Notes under the pieces: model-generated
Seen by the model: the letters and a program-made list of their open reading frames with translations, nothing else
Database searches by the model: none
What the model was told of the DNA's origin: nothing
Program-made: the position numbers and the translations under genes
Shown: positions 34,543-45,315 of the stretch, piece after piece
Numbering within the stretch: position 1 is the first letter of the stretch
Layout: each line of letters opens with the position of its first letter
Assembly (NCBI RefSeq): GCF_014697575.1
Contig: NZ_JACJSC010000027.1
Location: forward strand, 26,198-90,197
DNA: 64,000 bases
Direction of reading: 5' to 3'
Origin: Planktothrix sp. FACHB-1365
GTDB lineage: Bacteria > Cyanobacteriota > Cyanobacteriia > Cyanobacteriales > Microcoleaceae

Positions 34543-34831
34543 TCAAGTGATTTGGAATTTCTTAAAATTTGTTTGTTGAGCATGACTTTACCACGATTAC
34601 TGCGTTCTGTCCTCAAATTAGTGGAACTCATCAGATGACTCACGTTATTTGGGCAAGTTGACATCGGAATGTAGGCGGTGGAGTCACCGAGTGGGGGAGA
34701 GAGGAAATTGAAGACAATTAAATTTTAGATGTACAATAGCTTATTCAATTTATTGTAACGATAGAAGAACCTAAAAATATAAGTTTTGGGATTCATCGGT
34801 TTACAGGGGATGTTTTTAACTTTACAAAAAT

Positions 34832-35647
34832 ATGGCAGACAAACAAAAAGATATTTGGGATAAAGCCGCAGTGATTGCTAATCTCGTTTCTGCTGCGATT
34901 ATTGCGGGTATTGGCATGGTGATTAATAGTTACCAACAGCAACAAAATTTAATGATTCAAGAGCAAAGGGCGATGATTGAACAAGTTCAAAATCAAGCCA
35001 GAAATCAACAAGTTAATGCTCAATTAGTAGAAGCTTTAATTGATGAATTGTCGGATAATAATACACAAAATAATTTGCGACAAGATATTGCTTTAAGTGC
35101 TTTATATAATACTTTAAAAGATCAAAATAAAGCCTTGATAACAGATATTACAGAGCGAATTCTCGTCAATATGATGAGTTATAATGATCTGACGTTTCTT
35201 TATGCCTATGAAATTTTGAAGCAGGAAGCACCCGAACGGGCAAAACCGGTTTATAATAAAATGTTAAAGAAATTTCATCCGGTTTTAGTTTCAGGACAAG
35301 AAGTAAAACCAAATCCTGATTTAATGTATAAAATTTCTCAATTAAATAGTGAACATAATTTGCATTTTGTCTATATCCACTTTCAAAACGAACAATTGAG
35401 ATCCGTTGCTAAAGCGTTACAAAATAGTTTAAATCAAATAGAAGAAAAATTATTAGCTCCTAGTATTAAATTAATGCCCGGAGAATATTCTCCTGAAATC
35501 CGCTATTTTTATGATGAAGATTTACCGACCGCGACCCAAGTTAAAGCCTTGGTGGAGAAACAATTGAGTAAACCCTTTATTCTCAAAAAGTTGGGAACAG
35601 AAGGAGAATTACCCCAAGGTCAAATTGAAATTTGGATTCCCAAATAA
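34832..35647 (+). CDS. membrane-anchored coiled-coil protein with LytR_C/SPOR-like end
   Basis: 271 aa. One N-terminal transmembrane helix (about 14-30, VIANLVSAAIIAGIGMV) is followed by a Gln-rich coiled coil (QQQQNLMIQEQRAMIEQVQNQ) and a helical domain. The C-terminus carries FVYIHFQNEQLRSVAKALQN, EIRYFYDEDLPTATQVKALV and a final GQIEIWIP strand. The IRYFYDEDLPTA pattern recurs in bacterial surface proteins that bind or sense cell-wall components. Function unknown. It is monocistronic with a 290-bp leader. Confidence 0.6.
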   Translation: MADKQKDIWDKAAVIANLVSAAIIAGIGMVINSYQQQQNLMIQEQRAMIEQVQNQARNQQVNAQLVEALIDELSDNNTQNNLRQDIALSALYNTLKDQNKALITDITERILVNMMSYNDLTFLYAYEILKQEAPERAKPVYNKMLKKFHPVLVSGQEVKPNPDLMYKISQLNSEHNLHFVYIHFQNEQLRSVAKALQNSLNQIEEKLLAPSIKLMPGEYSPEIRYFYDEDLPTATQVKALVEKQLSKPFILKKLGTEGELPQGQIEIWIPK

Positions 35648-35735
35648 GCAGCTTTTCTAGGCTTTTCCCTCGGAATTTACAAGAAAAGAAAGAAAAACCC
35701 ATCCTACTCAGTAAAATGGGTTTTCCTCAAGGGAA

Positions 35736-38207
35736 TTATGAGTGAGTAATAGCGTATTCACTCATCGAATTTAGGGCTTGTTCTCCGGGTAAAATAATAA
35801 CTTTCCCCTCAGAATCTAAGTCAACTAAGGCGCTATCTCCATCTTTAAGATTTCCGGCTAATAATGCTTCTGCTAAAGCATCTTCTAACAGATTCATAAT
35901 CGCCCGACGTAACGGTCTTGCGCCATACTTGGGATCAAAACCAACATTAACTAAATGTTCCTTAAACCGTTCACTCACCGTTAAGGTAATCTCCCGTTCA
36001 GTTAACCGAGCTAAGAGTTCTCGCAATAAAATATCTGCAATTTCCTTAACTTCAGATTTCTGCAATTGACGGAAGACAATAATTTCATCCAAACGGTTGA
36101 GAAATTCAGGACGGAAATATTGTTTCAGTTCCTCATTCACTAAATTCCGAATGCGGTTATATTGTTGATCTTCTTCCGAAGCTGACCACTCAAATCCTAA
36201 ACCGCCACCGCCTTTTTCAATCACCTTAGAACCCACATTAGAGGTCATAATAATTAAGGTATTTTTGAAACTGACAACGCGACCTTTAGCATCAGTTAAT
36301 CGTCCATCTTCTAAGATTTGTAATAACAAATTGAAGACATCCGGGTGGGCTTTTTCAATTTCATCAAATAACACCACCGTATAGGGACGACGACGCACCG
36401 CTTCGGTTAATTGTCCGCCTTCATCATAACCGACAAACCCTGGGGGAGAACCGATTAATTTAGATACTGTATGTCGTTCCATATATTCCGACATATCTAA
36501 ACGAATCATCGCTTCTTCTGACCCAAAGAAATAGGCAGCTAAGGCTTTGGTTAATTCCGTTTTTCCGACTCCTGTAGGGCCAGAAAAAATGAAACTGGCA
36601 ATAGGTCGATTAGGATTTTTTAACCCCACACGAGCTCGACGAATGGCGCGAGAAACGGCATTGACGGCTTCATGCTGACCAATTAATCGTTGATGTAAAA
36701 TATCTTCCAACTTCAATAATTTAACCGATTCAGATTCAGTTAATTTATTGACCGGAATTCCTGTCCAAGCCGCTAACACATCGGCGATATCTTCTTCGGT
36801 AACAATTAAAGACCCAGAAGCAGAATTGACTTTTTCACTGGGGGTTTCCAGTTTGTCTTTAATTTCTAATTCGCGATCGCGCAATTGGCTGGCTTTATCA
36901 AAATCTTGCACTTTCACCGCCGTTTCTTTTTCGGCAATAACTTTCGTTAATTCCCGTTTTAATTGACGCAATTCGGGGGGAACTTTAGAATTCATCACCC
37001 GAACTCGCGAGCCCGCTTCATCAATTAAATCAATGGCTTTATCGGGTAAAAAGCGATCGCTAATATAACGGTCGGATAAGGTCGCGGCGGCATATAAGGC
37101 TTGATCAGAAATCGTTAATTGATGGTGTTGTTCATAGGCGCGACGCAACCCAAACAAAATTTCAACGGTTTCTTCAACGGAGGGTTCACCCACCATCACG
37201 GGTTGAAACCGACGTTCTAAAGCGGCGTCCCGTTCAATATATTTGCGATATTCATCCAGGGTGGTTGCTCCCAAACATTGCAACTCACCCCGCGCTAATG
37301 CAGGTTTAAGCATATTAGAGGCATCCATTGTGCCTTCAATAGCCCCTGCACCGACTAGGGTATGCAGTTCATCAATGACTAAAATAATATTTCCGGCGGT
37401 GCGAATTTCCTCAACAATGGTTTTTAGTCGTTCTTCAAATTCTCCCCGGAACCGGGTTCCCGCCACTAAGGTTCCCATGCTTAAGCTGATCACTTGTTTA
37501 TTTTCCAGCACATCGGGAACATCATTATTGACAATGCGTTGAGCCAAGCCTTCCGCAATGGCTGTTTTCCCAACACCGGGTTCCCCAACTAACACGGGGT
37601 TATTTTTCGTCCGACGTCCTAAAATTTGAATCACCCGCTCAATTTCCCGTTCCCGACCGATCATTGGATCGAGTTTACCTTCGGCGGCTAATTGGGTTAA
37701 GTTCGTGCCAAATTCATCTAAGGTGGCTGTTTTAGCGGAACCCCGACGACCGCTTCCTCCAGAGGTTACGGTTTCATCGCCTAATGCTTTAATGACTTCG
37801 GTACGGAGTTGAGAACGGTCAACGCCCAGATTTTCTAGGACTTTGGCGGCAACGCCTTCGTTATCCTGCAATAATCCTAATAAAATATGTTCTGGGCCAA
37901 TATAGTTATTCCCCATTTGGCGAGCTTCTTTCATCGCCATTTCAAAGATGCGTTTCGCCCTAGGGGTAAAGGGAATTTCAACCGGGACAAAACCTGAACC
38001 CCGACCAATAATGGCTTCAACTTCTTTCTGTACGTCGCGCAGGACTAACCCTTGGGCTACCAGTATTTTAGCGGCAATATTGCTCCCTTCGCTCATCAAA
38101 CCGACTAACAGTTGTTCGGTTCCCACAAAGTTATGTCCCAGGCGTCGCGCTTCTTCCTGAGATAACATCACCGCCTTAATTGCTTTATCAGAAAAATATT
38201 CAAACAT
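35736..38207 (-). CDS. clpC: ATP-dependent Clp protease ATP-binding subunit ClpC
   Basis: 823 aa. The double Clp_N repeat covers 1-150, followed by AAA1 ([14 protein letters not shown], then [13 protein letters not shown]), a UVR/middle domain ([17 protein letters not shown]) and AAA2 ([27 protein letters not shown]). A C-terminal D2-small domain ends the protein. ClpC unfolds substrates for ClpP/ClpR and is essential in cyanobacteria. The mid-domain distinguishes ClpC from ClpB. A hairpin-free AT-rich spacer and a polypurine repeat lie upstream. Confidence 0.97.
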   Translation of the reverse strand: MFEYFSDKAIKAVMLSQEEARRLGHNFVGTEQLLVGLMSEGSNIAAKILVAQGLVLRDVQKEVEAIIGRGSGFVPVEIPFTPRAKRIFEMAMKEARQMGNNYIGPEHILLGLLQDNEGVAAKVLENLGVDRSQLRTEVIKALGDETVTSGGSGRRGSAKTATLDEFGTNLTQLAAEGKLDPMIGREREIERVIQILGRRTKNNPVLVGEPGVGKTAIAEGLAQRIVNNDVPDVLENKQVISLSMGTLVAGTRFRGEFEERLKTIVEEIRTAGNIILVIDELHTLVGAGAIEGTMDASNMLKPALARGELQCLGATTLDEYRKYIERDAALERRFQPVMVGEPSVEETVEILFGLRRAYEQHHQLTISDQALYAAATLSDRYISDRFLPDKAIDLIDEAGSRVRVMNSKVPPELRQLKRELTKVIAEKETAVKVQDFDKASQLRDRELEIKDKLETPSEKVNSASGSLIVTEEDIADVLAAWTGIPVNKLTESESVKLLKLEDILHQRLIGQHEAVNAVSRAIRRARVGLKNPNRPIASFIFSGPTGVGKTELTKALAAYFFGSEEAMIRLDMSEYMERHTVSKLIGSPPGFVGYDEGGQLTEAVRRRPYTVVLFDEIEKAHPDVFNLLLQILEDGRLTDAKGRVVSFKNTLIIMTSNVGSKVIEKGGGGLGFEWSASEEDQQYNRIRNLVNEELKQYFRPEFLNRLDEIIVFRQLQKSEVKEIADILLRELLARLTEREITLTVSERFKEHLVNVGFDPKYGARPLRRAIMNLLEDALAEALLAGNLKDGDSALVDLDSEGKVIILPGEQALNSMSEYAITHS

Positions 38208-38382
38208 TCTCTGTGCTCACTCCCGTATAACGTTTGCTTTTTATGGAGTTGTCATCCCTCTGGCGAGAGTGATGATAGGTTTTAAGATCCAGATGTAAAC
38301 TTTTGTTTAGATACTATACCTAATTTATCGTTATCGGGTTGAAAGTGTAGTGAGGACAGCCGTAATTTTTGGACGGGGGGAT

Positions 38383-38413
38383 GGGGGGACAAGGGGACGG
38401 GGGGACGGGGAGA
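38383..38413. repeat. G-run polypurine repeat (GGGGACGGGG type)
   Basis: Runs of four to six G separated by AC, AAG or AT. The same 30-bp stretch occurs in reverse complement at 51819-51848. Four or more G-tracts within 30 bases could form a G-quadruplex. Confidence 0.7.
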
Positions 38414-38523
38414 GATGGGGGGAGATGAGGTAAGGGAGAAAAGATATTGTGTTAAGCTGATCAGAAATTTGGGATACAAATTAAATAGGACTGCTATAGG
38501 GAACTCCACCTCTAACCCTTATC

Positions 38524-38614
38524 TATTGCCTATTGCCTATTGCCTATTGCCTATTGCCTATTGCCTATTGCCTATTGCCTATTGCCTATTGCCTATTGCC
38601 TATTGCCTATTGCC
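38524..38614. repeat. TATTGCC heptamer tandem repeat, 13 perfect copies
   Basis: 91 bp of exactly repeated TATTGCC with no interruption, in the spacer between clpC and a convergent-side secreted protein gene. A tract this pure suggests recent expansion and copy-number variation between strains. Confidence 0.95.
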
Positions 38615-38627
38615 TGTTCCCTCCCTA

Positions 38628-39236
38628 TTATTTTTTTAAGTCTTCGGTAAAATCAACTCCTATGCCTTTGCCATACATACCATCGGGAACACCATCCCCA
38701 TTTGAATCAAATAAGTTGGCTCCGACTTGAAAATAACATTGTAAAGTAACTTTTTCATCTTCTGAAACTAAAATATTAATATCACCGCCATAAGTGCCAC
38801 ATTCAAAACTCATGCGTTCGACTTTTTCACTATTTCGATTTAAAATAGCTTGAATTTTGGGATCATCGCTCGAAATTTTTACCCCAAATTGTTGTTCATA
38901 ACCTGGTAAGGGAAGAATCCCTAATGGCAGTCCGGGTCGTTCTCCATTTTCTACTTTCGCTTCCCAACAACTCAAATAAACAACTTTCTCTTGGTCGGAA
39001 TTAGAGTTTACTGATAACCCTAAGAGTTGAGGAGGTAAACAGTCCTTTTGATAACTTTGGGTTTTTTCTGAAAAGTTAGACTGTAAAATTTTCCAGAGGG
39101 TTTCACAAGATTCGGGTTCACAATTTCCGATAATTTTTCTTTCGGGTTCAGCTAAAGTGGGAAGACTTAAGATTAAACTGATTCCTCCGGTTATAAGAGA
39201 TAGACTTAAACGTTTTGAGCCGTTGAATCTTTGCAT
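38628..39236 (-). CDS. secreted protein with a calcium-loop motif
   Basis: 202 aa. A signal peptide ends near PTLA. The mature part has several Cys (NCEPESC, YLSC, FEC, LQC) suggesting disulfides. Near the C-terminus [11 protein letters not shown] is a thrombospondin-type-3/EF-hand-like calcium-binding loop (D-x-N-x-D-G). No catalytic motif. It is probably a periplasmic or extracellular structural protein; the family is unknown. Confidence 0.6.
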   Translation of the reverse strand: MQRFNGSKRLSLSLITGGISLILSLPTLAEPERKIIGNCEPESCETLWKILQSNFSEKTQSYQKDCLPPQLLGLSVNSNSDQEKVVYLSCWEAKVENGERPGLPLGILPLPGYEQQFGVKISSDDPKIQAILNRNSEKVERMSFECGTYGGDINILVSEDEKVTLQCYFQVGANLFDSNGDGVPDGMYGKGIGVDFTEDLKK

Positions 39237-39316
39237 TTTTGATGGAGTAATTCAAACAAAGAGGGAAGTATTAACTCCCCTATTTTATCAAGATTTTAAC
39301 TTTTTTAACCTGGTTT

Positions 39317-39697
39317 TTAGATTAATTTCATAATTCTCATTTGAGATAATAACCAATTTGCCATCGTTGCTCGTCGGGTGTGTCGGGGAGTAAATTCTCC
39401 AATTTTATAACCTTTAAAACCCAATGTTTCCTTTAACATTTGTTTATTTTCAGCAGGGATAGAACGAGTTAATTTTATTGTTGCTGGACGACTTTCAATA
39501 AAATCAGGAGGTTCTGGATAGTCTTCTTTCCAATGAGGATCAGCATTTGTTCCATCCCATTGATCGGTTTCAGGATTATATTGATATCCTAAATAATACC
39601 AAACCAATTGATTAACCATTGTATCATCAATTTCTTCGTTGATAATTGCCCAAATGGTATCAGAAGTCAAGGGGGGAAGTTCAAGAAATTGAGCCAT
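39317..39697 (-). CDS. conserved cyanobacterial protein, probably DUF1823
   Basis: 126 aa, soluble. LPPLTSDTIWAIINEEIDDTMVNQLVWYYLGYQYN followed by a Pro/Asp/Glu-rich loop and GFKGYKIGEFTPRHTRRATMANWLL resembles the small DUF1823 family conserved in cyanobacteria. No biochemical function is established. Unrelated genes flank it. Confidence 0.55.
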   Translation of the reverse strand: MAQFLELPPLTSDTIWAIINEEIDDTMVNQLVWYYLGYQYNPETDQWDGTNADPHWKEDYPEPPDFIESRPATIKLTRSIPAENKQMLKETLGFKGYKIGEFTPRHTRRATMANWLLSQMRIMKLI

Positions 39698-39884
39698 GAT
39701 AAGACGGTTTGATTTTTAGACTGTAAGTTTAATCTATTGATATATTATTAGGATAGAGGGGCGATCGCAATTGTCTGGGTTAGTAGAGGGAAATTTTTGA
39801 ACCCTAGATTGAGAAAATCCCTATTGCTGATGAAATAGGGATTGAGGTAGAACTTAGATATTTAATGAATGAACATTCAAAATT

Positions 39885-41657
39885 TTAAGCGATAGTTCCT
39901 GAACGTTTGCGTTTGAGGAATAATCCACCTAAAACACCGGAAGTTAATAATCCTAAAATCGTTCCCGGTTCAGGAACAACTGCATTAATGGTTGTAGTTC
40001 CACTGATTTCATTGGCGGTAACAACTAAAGGTTTACCTGTAGGACTATCCTTAGCTGAAATAAACAAGACACCTTCTGTACCCAAATCACCAACGGCTAA
40101 TAATTGTTCAGGGGTAGGTGCAGGATCACCATCTGCATTGACATCAAAAGCAACATTAAAGTTGCGATTATTAGAATAGTTAACAAAGGAAGGATTTAAG
40201 GGATCGGTAATATCATAAATCATCACACCACTGATTCGTTCTAAACCAATAAAGGCATAGGTGCGATTCTTAATTTTGCCAATCGTTATTCCTTCTGGTT
40301 CTGGCCCTTTAGCATCACTGCGACTATCAAAATCATTGACTGAATTATCAGAATTGAAAAACTGTGGATATAAATCGGCTGTAATTTTTTCAAACTGATT
40401 ACCACTATCAAAGACTATATTACCTTCTTCATCCAAAATGGAAAAACTACGGCCCCCAAAGGTATAAAGTTCGTCAAAGTCTCCATCCCCATCCGTATCT
40501 CCCTGTTGATTCGTGACAATCAAACGACCTAAATTTTCTTTTTTTTGTAATTGTGCTGCATTGGGAAAAGCAGTGGGATCAAGAACTAAATCTGCTACCC
40601 GGACTTCTTCACTAAACCCATCTTCATCAATACTAGAGCCTTCATTGGCAATAACTACATAGTTTTTCCCACCCACTTTATAAGATTTTGCCTCATCAGG
40701 CTGATAAAACCCGTAGAGATTAGAATAGTTTTTGATATTAATCGCCTTATCTCTGTCACTGACATCTAAACTGTTTTCAGGTAGGCTATAATCCTTGACT
40801 CCTAATCCAACAATCTTGGTAAATTCTTCTGTTATCAGATCTAATAAACCCACAGCATTATTTTCTTGGAATGTCACCCAAGCTTTCTTTCCATTATCAG
40901 AAACAGCAATATATTCAGGTTCGAGGGACTGAGCAACGGTAATACCATCAGGCCCAAAAATTCGGACACTTTCACCCAATTGATCATATTTTGAACCGCC
41001 AACATTGAAATCTGTTAAACCAATAAATTTCTGGGTTGGACTTTCCCCCAAAAATAGTTTTTCTAAGTCGATTAAACTGATGGAACCTTCTGGATTAACA
41101 TTTGTTACATAGTTAGCTTCGCCTTCATTCGCCACTAATACTTTTTTACCATCTGGGGTAAAGGTTAAAGTATCAGGTAACGCACCCACCTGTACAGAAG
41201 ATTTTTCTAAACTGCTATTAAATAAAGTTCCATCAGGATTAAAGAAAAGGATGCTTCCCGGAGCTTGAGTATCGATATTTTTAACAGCGACAGCAAATAA
41301 ACTTGTATTTTGATATTTCGTTTGACCTACACTTAAAACCGTTCCAAAGCTAGGATCAAACTGAGTGACATCAATACTTTGCTTCAGGAAAGGATTGGTT
41401 GGATCTTGGATATTGAGAATATCAATAGAATTTGTACTTTGATTGGTAACAAACAAATTAGCTGATTTAGGATCAAAAGCAGAGATTAATGAAGCTCCAT
41501 CATCAAAAATCCCTGTTGAGTAGGTTCCTAGTGGTTTTAATGTTAGCCCCATTGCAGGCGTAGCCATCAAACCCAATAGAAAAGTTGAGGGAATTACTAA
41601 ATTGATCCAGCCTGGTGTCTTAATAAAACTGATGCTTTGACCCTGATTGTTTAACAT
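39885..41657 (-). CDS. PEP-CTERM choice-of-anchor I beta-propeller protein
   Basis: 590 aa. An N-terminal signal/hydrophobic segment is followed by repeated propeller blades (SAFDPKSANLFVTNQSTNSIDILNI, DTLTFTPDGKKVLVANEGEAN, EPEYIAVSDNGKKAWVTFQENN). An acidic loop GDTDGDGDFDEL could bind calcium. The PEP-CTERM sorting tail is VPEPGTILGLLTSGVLGGLFLKRKRSG. PEP-CTERM proteins are processed by exosortase and often go to the cell surface or extracellular polysaccharide. Propellers of this kind resemble the choice-of-anchor I family, related to secreted phosphatases, but no phosphatase residues were recognised. Confidence 0.75.
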   Translation of the reverse strand: MLNNQGQSISFIKTPGWINLVIPSTFLLGLMATPAMGLTLKPLGTYSTGIFDDGASLISAFDPKSANLFVTNQSTNSIDILNIQDPTNPFLKQSIDVTQFDPSFGTVLSVGQTKYQNTSLFAVAVKNIDTQAPGSILFFNPDGTLFNSSLEKSSVQVGALPDTLTFTPDGKKVLVANEGEANYVTNVNPEGSISLIDLEKLFLGESPTQKFIGLTDFNVGGSKYDQLGESVRIFGPDGITVAQSLEPEYIAVSDNGKKAWVTFQENNAVGLLDLITEEFTKIVGLGVKDYSLPENSLDVSDRDKAINIKNYSNLYGFYQPDEAKSYKVGGKNYVVIANEGSSIDEDGFSEEVRVADLVLDPTAFPNAAQLQKKENLGRLIVTNQQGDTDGDGDFDELYTFGGRSFSILDEEGNIVFDSGNQFEKITADLYPQFFNSDNSVNDFDSRSDAKGPEPEGITIGKIKNRTYAFIGLERISGVMIYDITDPLNPSFVNYSNNRNFNVAFDVNADGDPAPTPEQLLAVGDLGTEGVLFISAKDSPTGKPLVVTANEISGTTTINAVVPEPGTILGLLTSGVLGGLFLKRKRSGTIA

Positions 41658-42356
41658 AAAGCCATTGTCTCCTGATATTAATTTTTGTCAGACTAATGTT
41701 CATTTACCCTAATCAAACCCGGTTTAAACTCTAAGATTTAACCCATTTTTCCTAAAATAAGCTGATTTAACAGCAAAAATAAAAAAAACAAAATCTTAAA
41801 AATTTTGTTGGCTATTTTTTGGGAGAATAGCCTTATCACTTCTCAAAACTCCTTACTTAAAGGGAGGTGAGAATCTGTTGTCAGGAGTTAGGGTGTATCC
41901 TAAGCCTTGAATAAGGGCAACTCACAAGGAATTTTAGAACATTAATTTGGGTAAATATAGGGAATTTTTACATGGCTTCCCGAAAAAGACAAGTTTTCAT
42001 CAGAGAAAATACGGATATTTTTACAGAATCTTTAAAAAAGTGGTTCAGAATTTCGATTATCCCCTGTAAATTTTCGGGATCATGACTCTGTACTGATACA
42101 GACAATGGGTTCAGATTTTGTTAAGATCACGGATAAGTTGCAATTTCAGGACAGACCTCTGTTCGAGATTTCTCTGATCACACCTGAAAATCATCATGTC
42201 ATGATTCGAGCAATTCAGGACTAAGCCTCTAAAGTTCGGCTTTTGGCATCTACCCCAGGGTCAAAATTTGTCTATTGAACTCCGGTGCAATCGTCAACAA
42301 ATTAAGAAATACAGAGAACTTCCCCCTACCCCATCTCCTTGGGAGAATCATAGATA
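41658..42356. other. 699-bp intergenic region between divergent PEP-CTERM and phnD-like genes
   Basis: It holds the promoters for both genes. A potentially structured patch lies around 41860-41950 (GGGAGGTGAG ... CTCACAAGG), not assignable to a known RNA. A 39-codon open frame at 42105-42224 has no ribosome-binding site or recognisable product. No repeat-family member was seen. Confidence 0.35.
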
Positions 42357-43298
42357 ATGTTGCATAAAATTTTGGGAAACCTCTTGCTTCTGAGTGTTGT
42401 CAGCCTAATAGTGGGTTGCACTCAGACTTCACCGACTCCCTCAGCGACGACACCAACACCTACCCCTACTTCCACAGGTACAAAAACCCTTGTGATTGGG
42501 GATGTAACCAACCAACCTGCTAAAAAAATTACTCGCTATCAACCTTTGGCGGACTACTTAGCAGCACGCTTATCTCAATTTGAGATTGGGATGGGGGAGG
42601 TCAAAGTAGCACCAGATGTGGGAACAATGGCAGAATTTCTCAAGTCGGGTCAAGTCGATCTCTACTTTGATAGTCCCTATCCAGCCATGATTGCGACCAA
42701 CAAATCAGGTTCTCAAGCTATTTTACGGCGTTGGAAGGGGGGAGATCCAACCTATCACACCATTATTTTTGCCTTAAAAGATCGTGGGATTGAACGCCCC
42801 GAAGATTTGCAGGGAAAAATGATGGCTTTTGATGATGTCACTTCAACTTCTGGATTTGTTTTACCCTTTGTTTATCTTAAGGAAACTGGTTTAACACTGA
42901 AGGAAAAGGACTCCACTACCGATGAGGTAGCGAGTGATGAAGTGGGGTATGTGTTTAGTAAAGATGATCAAAATAATATTCAATGGGTGATTAGCGGTAA
43001 AGTCGATGCAGCAGCAGTTGATTATCGAAGTTATTTAGAAATTCCCGAAGAAAGTCGCAATGCAATGGTAATTTTAGGGGAAACCGAGGAAGTAGCCAGA
43101 CACGTTGTTTTAGTTCGTTCCGGTTTACCCCCTGAACAGGTGGAAGCCATTAAACAAATCATGCTAGACATGGATAAAACCCCAGAAGGAAAGGCTGTCT
43201 TAGAACAGTTTGAGGAAACGGCTAAGTTTGACACGTTCCCGACTCAAAAAGACATTGCCAGAATGCAAGAGTTATATGAACAAGTTCAAAACAGGTGA
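42357..43298 (+). CDS. PhnD-like periplasmic substrate-binding lipoprotein
   Basis: 313 aa. Lipobox SLIVGC gives a lipidated Cys21, followed by a Thr/Pro/Ser spacer. The solute-binding fold has the family signature: IGDVTNQPAKKITRYQPLADYLAARL, VDLYFDSPYPA, LQGKMMAFDDVTSTSGFVLPFVYL and DAAAVDYRSYL. Close relatives bind phosphate, phosphite or phosphonate. There is no permease or ATPase here. Instead its stop overlaps a histidine-kinase start by 4 bp, so it probably works as the ligand-sensing part of a signalling system rather than for transport. Confidence 0.85.
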   Translation: MLHKILGNLLLLSVVSLIVGCTQTSPTPSATTPTPTPTSTGTKTLVIGDVTNQPAKKITRYQPLADYLAARLSQFEIGMGEVKVAPDVGTMAEFLKSGQVDLYFDSPYPAMIATNKSGSQAILRRWKGGDPTYHTIIFALKDRGIERPEDLQGKMMAFDDVTSTSGFVLPFVYLKETGLTLKEKDSTTDEVASDEVGYVFSKDDQNNIQWVISGKVDAAAVDYRSYLEIPEESRNAMVILGETEEVARHVVLVRSGLPPEQVEAIKQIMLDMDKTPEGKAVLEQFEETAKFDTFPTQKDIARMQELYEQVQNR

Positions 43299-45304
43299 GT
43301 TGGATGCTCCCATTCCGACACAAACGATTATCGCTAGCCACGAAACTTTCGTTAGCTATGACCAGCTTGGTGATTGTGGCGGTGGCGGGTGTTACTTGGC
43401 TCTCACTCCACCGTCAACAACAAACGTTTCGCCAAGAGTTGGAACAACAAGCTGAACTTCTACTTAATACTTTAGCCGTTACCACTTCTGATCCGCTTTA
43501 CACTTTAGATGCAGATTTCTTGGAAGAAATTATGCAGCAATTGGGACGAAATCAAGTTTTAGTTGCGGGTCGAGTTTATGAAAAAGACGGACGGGTGGTG
43601 GCGGATGCTTATAGTAATTCAGTTCTAACCTATGGGATTAAACCAGATCCGTTAGGTCAACAATTAATTCAAAGTGATCAGCCGATTTTCCTCTGGGAAG
43701 CCGATCAATTATTAGCGGGTCGTGCGGTTGTGGTGGGCCGTCAACGTTTGGGTGCTGTAAGTGTGGGGTTGCCTACAGCCCCTTTATACAAAAAAATGGC
43801 AGAAGTTCGCACTCAAGGGATTATTGTTGCGTTAATTGCAGCAGGTGCAGGAACGTCTTTGGCGTTGTTAATTAGTCGGTCTATTACTGAACCGCTACAA
43901 CAGATGACTATAGCAACACAACAATTAGCGGCGGGTGATTTAAGTCGAAAAATTGAGATTAATAGCCAGGATGAATTAAAAGTTTTGGCGGATTCGTTTA
44001 ATAGTATGACGGATCAATTGCGGGATTTAATTCAGAGTAAAGAACAGTTAATTAAAAGTTTGGAATTAAGGGCTGAAGATTTACGGCACAGTGAAGCCAA
44101 AAATCGAGCGTTATTAAATGCTATTCCTGATTTGATGTTTCGGTTTAATCGAGATGGCTTGTTTTTGGATTTTAAAGCCCCTAGAGGAGATCATTTCTTG
44201 CGATCGCTCGGTAAATTTATGAATCGGACGGTTTATGATTTATTGCCTGATTATATTGCCCAGACTTATGTTCACTATGTTACCACTGCTTTAGAAACCC
44301 ACAACATACAGATTTTTGAGTATGAATGGTTTGTTCAGGGGAAACGCCGTCATTTTGAAGCTCGAATTGTGGTTAGTGGTCAGGAAGAAGTTTTAGCCAT
44401 TGTTCGGGATATTACCGAAAGTAAATTAGCCCAAATAGAATTGCAGCAAGCGATGGAAGCCGCAGAAGCCGCAAACCAAACTAAAAATGAATTTTTAGCC
44501 CGAATGAGTCATGAATTACGCACCCCTTTAAATGCAATTATTGGTTATAGTGATTTACTCCAAGAAGATGCTAAAGATTTAGGGTATTTGGATTTAGTAC
44601 CCGATTTAGAACAAATTAAAGCATCAGGAATGCACCTACTAACGATTATTCAAGATATTTTAGATATTTCTAAATTGGAATCGGGAGAAATGACTCTTTA
44701 TTTAGAAAGTTTTGATATTTCTACGTTAATTAATGAAGTTCAATCTACGATTCAACCTCTGATTCAAACTAATAATAATACTTTGATTATTAAGGGGGCG
44801 AATTATTTAGGCAAAATGGTTGCAGACCGAACAAAAGTTAAACAAATTTTATTTAATTTATTGAGTAATGCTACTAAATTTACAGAGGCAGGTATTATTA
44901 CTCTCACGATTTCTCATTCTTCTATTCGGCAAATATCCAGTCAACATCAACCTAATTTACATTCTTCTTCAGTTAATCAATCTTTCTCTTCAAAAGCCAA
45001 CGATTGGATTACATTTAGTGTTGCTGATACCGGAATTGGTATGACTCCTGAACAAATTAATAAAATCTTTGATCCGTTTATTCAAGCTGATAATTCTACC
45101 ACTCGTAAGTATGGAGGTACTGGATTAGGATTATCGATTACTAAACAGCTTTGTGAATTAATGGGAGGGAATATTACTGTCTCTAGTGAAATTAATGTGG
45201 GCTCAACGTTTACTTTTTTCTTACCTAGAATCATTGAAGAGATAACCTCAAAGCCGGAAGCAAAAGACAAACTCAAACACACTAGCAACAGAAGACAGGT
45301 TTGA
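43295..45304 (+). CDS. membrane sensor histidine kinase coupled to a binding protein
   Basis: 669 aa. It starts with a GTG overlapping the lipoprotein stop (an ATG at 43304 is in frame). TM1 is at about 20-40; a periplasmic domain follows (LNTLAVTTSDPLYTLDADFLEEIM), then TM2, HAMP (ISRSITEPLQQMTIATQQLAAGDLSRKIEI) and PAS (LLNAIPDLMFRFNRDG). The kinase core has H-box MSHELRTPLNAIIGYSDLL (His near 406), N-box QILFNLLSNATKF, G1 VADTGIGM and G2 GGTGLGLSI. All catalytic boxes are intact. No response regulator is encoded nearby, so the partner must act in trans. A ligand bound by the upstream lipoprotein could be relayed through the periplasmic domain. Confidence 0.9.
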   Translation: MSWMLPFRHKRLSLATKLSLAMTSLVIVAVAGVTWLSLHRQQQTFRQELEQQAELLLNTLAVTTSDPLYTLDADFLEEIMQQLGRNQVLVAGRVYEKDGRVVADAYSNSVLTYGIKPDPLGQQLIQSDQPIFLWEADQLLAGRAVVVGRQRLGAVSVGLPTAPLYKKMAEVRTQGIIVALIAAGAGTSLALLISRSITEPLQQMTIATQQLAAGDLSRKIEINSQDELKVLADSFNSMTDQLRDLIQSKEQLIKSLELRAEDLRHSEAKNRALLNAIPDLMFRFNRDGLFLDFKAPRGDHFLRSLGKFMNRTVYDLLPDYIAQTYVHYVTTALETHNIQIFEYEWFVQGKRRHFEARIVVSGQEEVLAIVRDITESKLAQIELQQAMEAAEAANQTKNEFLARMSHELRTPLNAIIGYSDLLQEDAKDLGYLDLVPDLEQIKASGMHLLTIIQDILDISKLESGEMTLYLESFDISTLINEVQSTIQPLIQTNNNTLIIKGANYLGKMVADRTKVKQILFNLLSNATKFTEAGIITLTISHSSIRQISSQHQPNLHSSSVNQSFSSKANDWITFSVADTGIGMTPEQINKIFDPFIQADNSTTRKYGGTGLGLSITKQLCELMGGNITVSSEINVGSTFTFFLPRIIEEITSKPEAKDKLKHTSNRRQV

Positions 45305-45315
45305 CACTCTCACCG

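Noticed and set aside
38415..38639. ORFs reading [13 protein letters not shown] across the TATTGCC tract
   Set aside because: They are translations of the heptamer repeat, open in all frames by periodicity, without ribosome sites.
41860..41950. Riboswitch upstream of the phnD-like gene
   Set aside because: Some pairing potential (GGTGAG/CTCAC) but no match to a consensus I know, and it is about 400 bp from the start codon.
42105..42224. 39-codon open frame upstream of the phnD-like gene
   Set aside because: No Shine-Dalgarno, no hydrophobic or conserved pattern; likely chance in a long leader.
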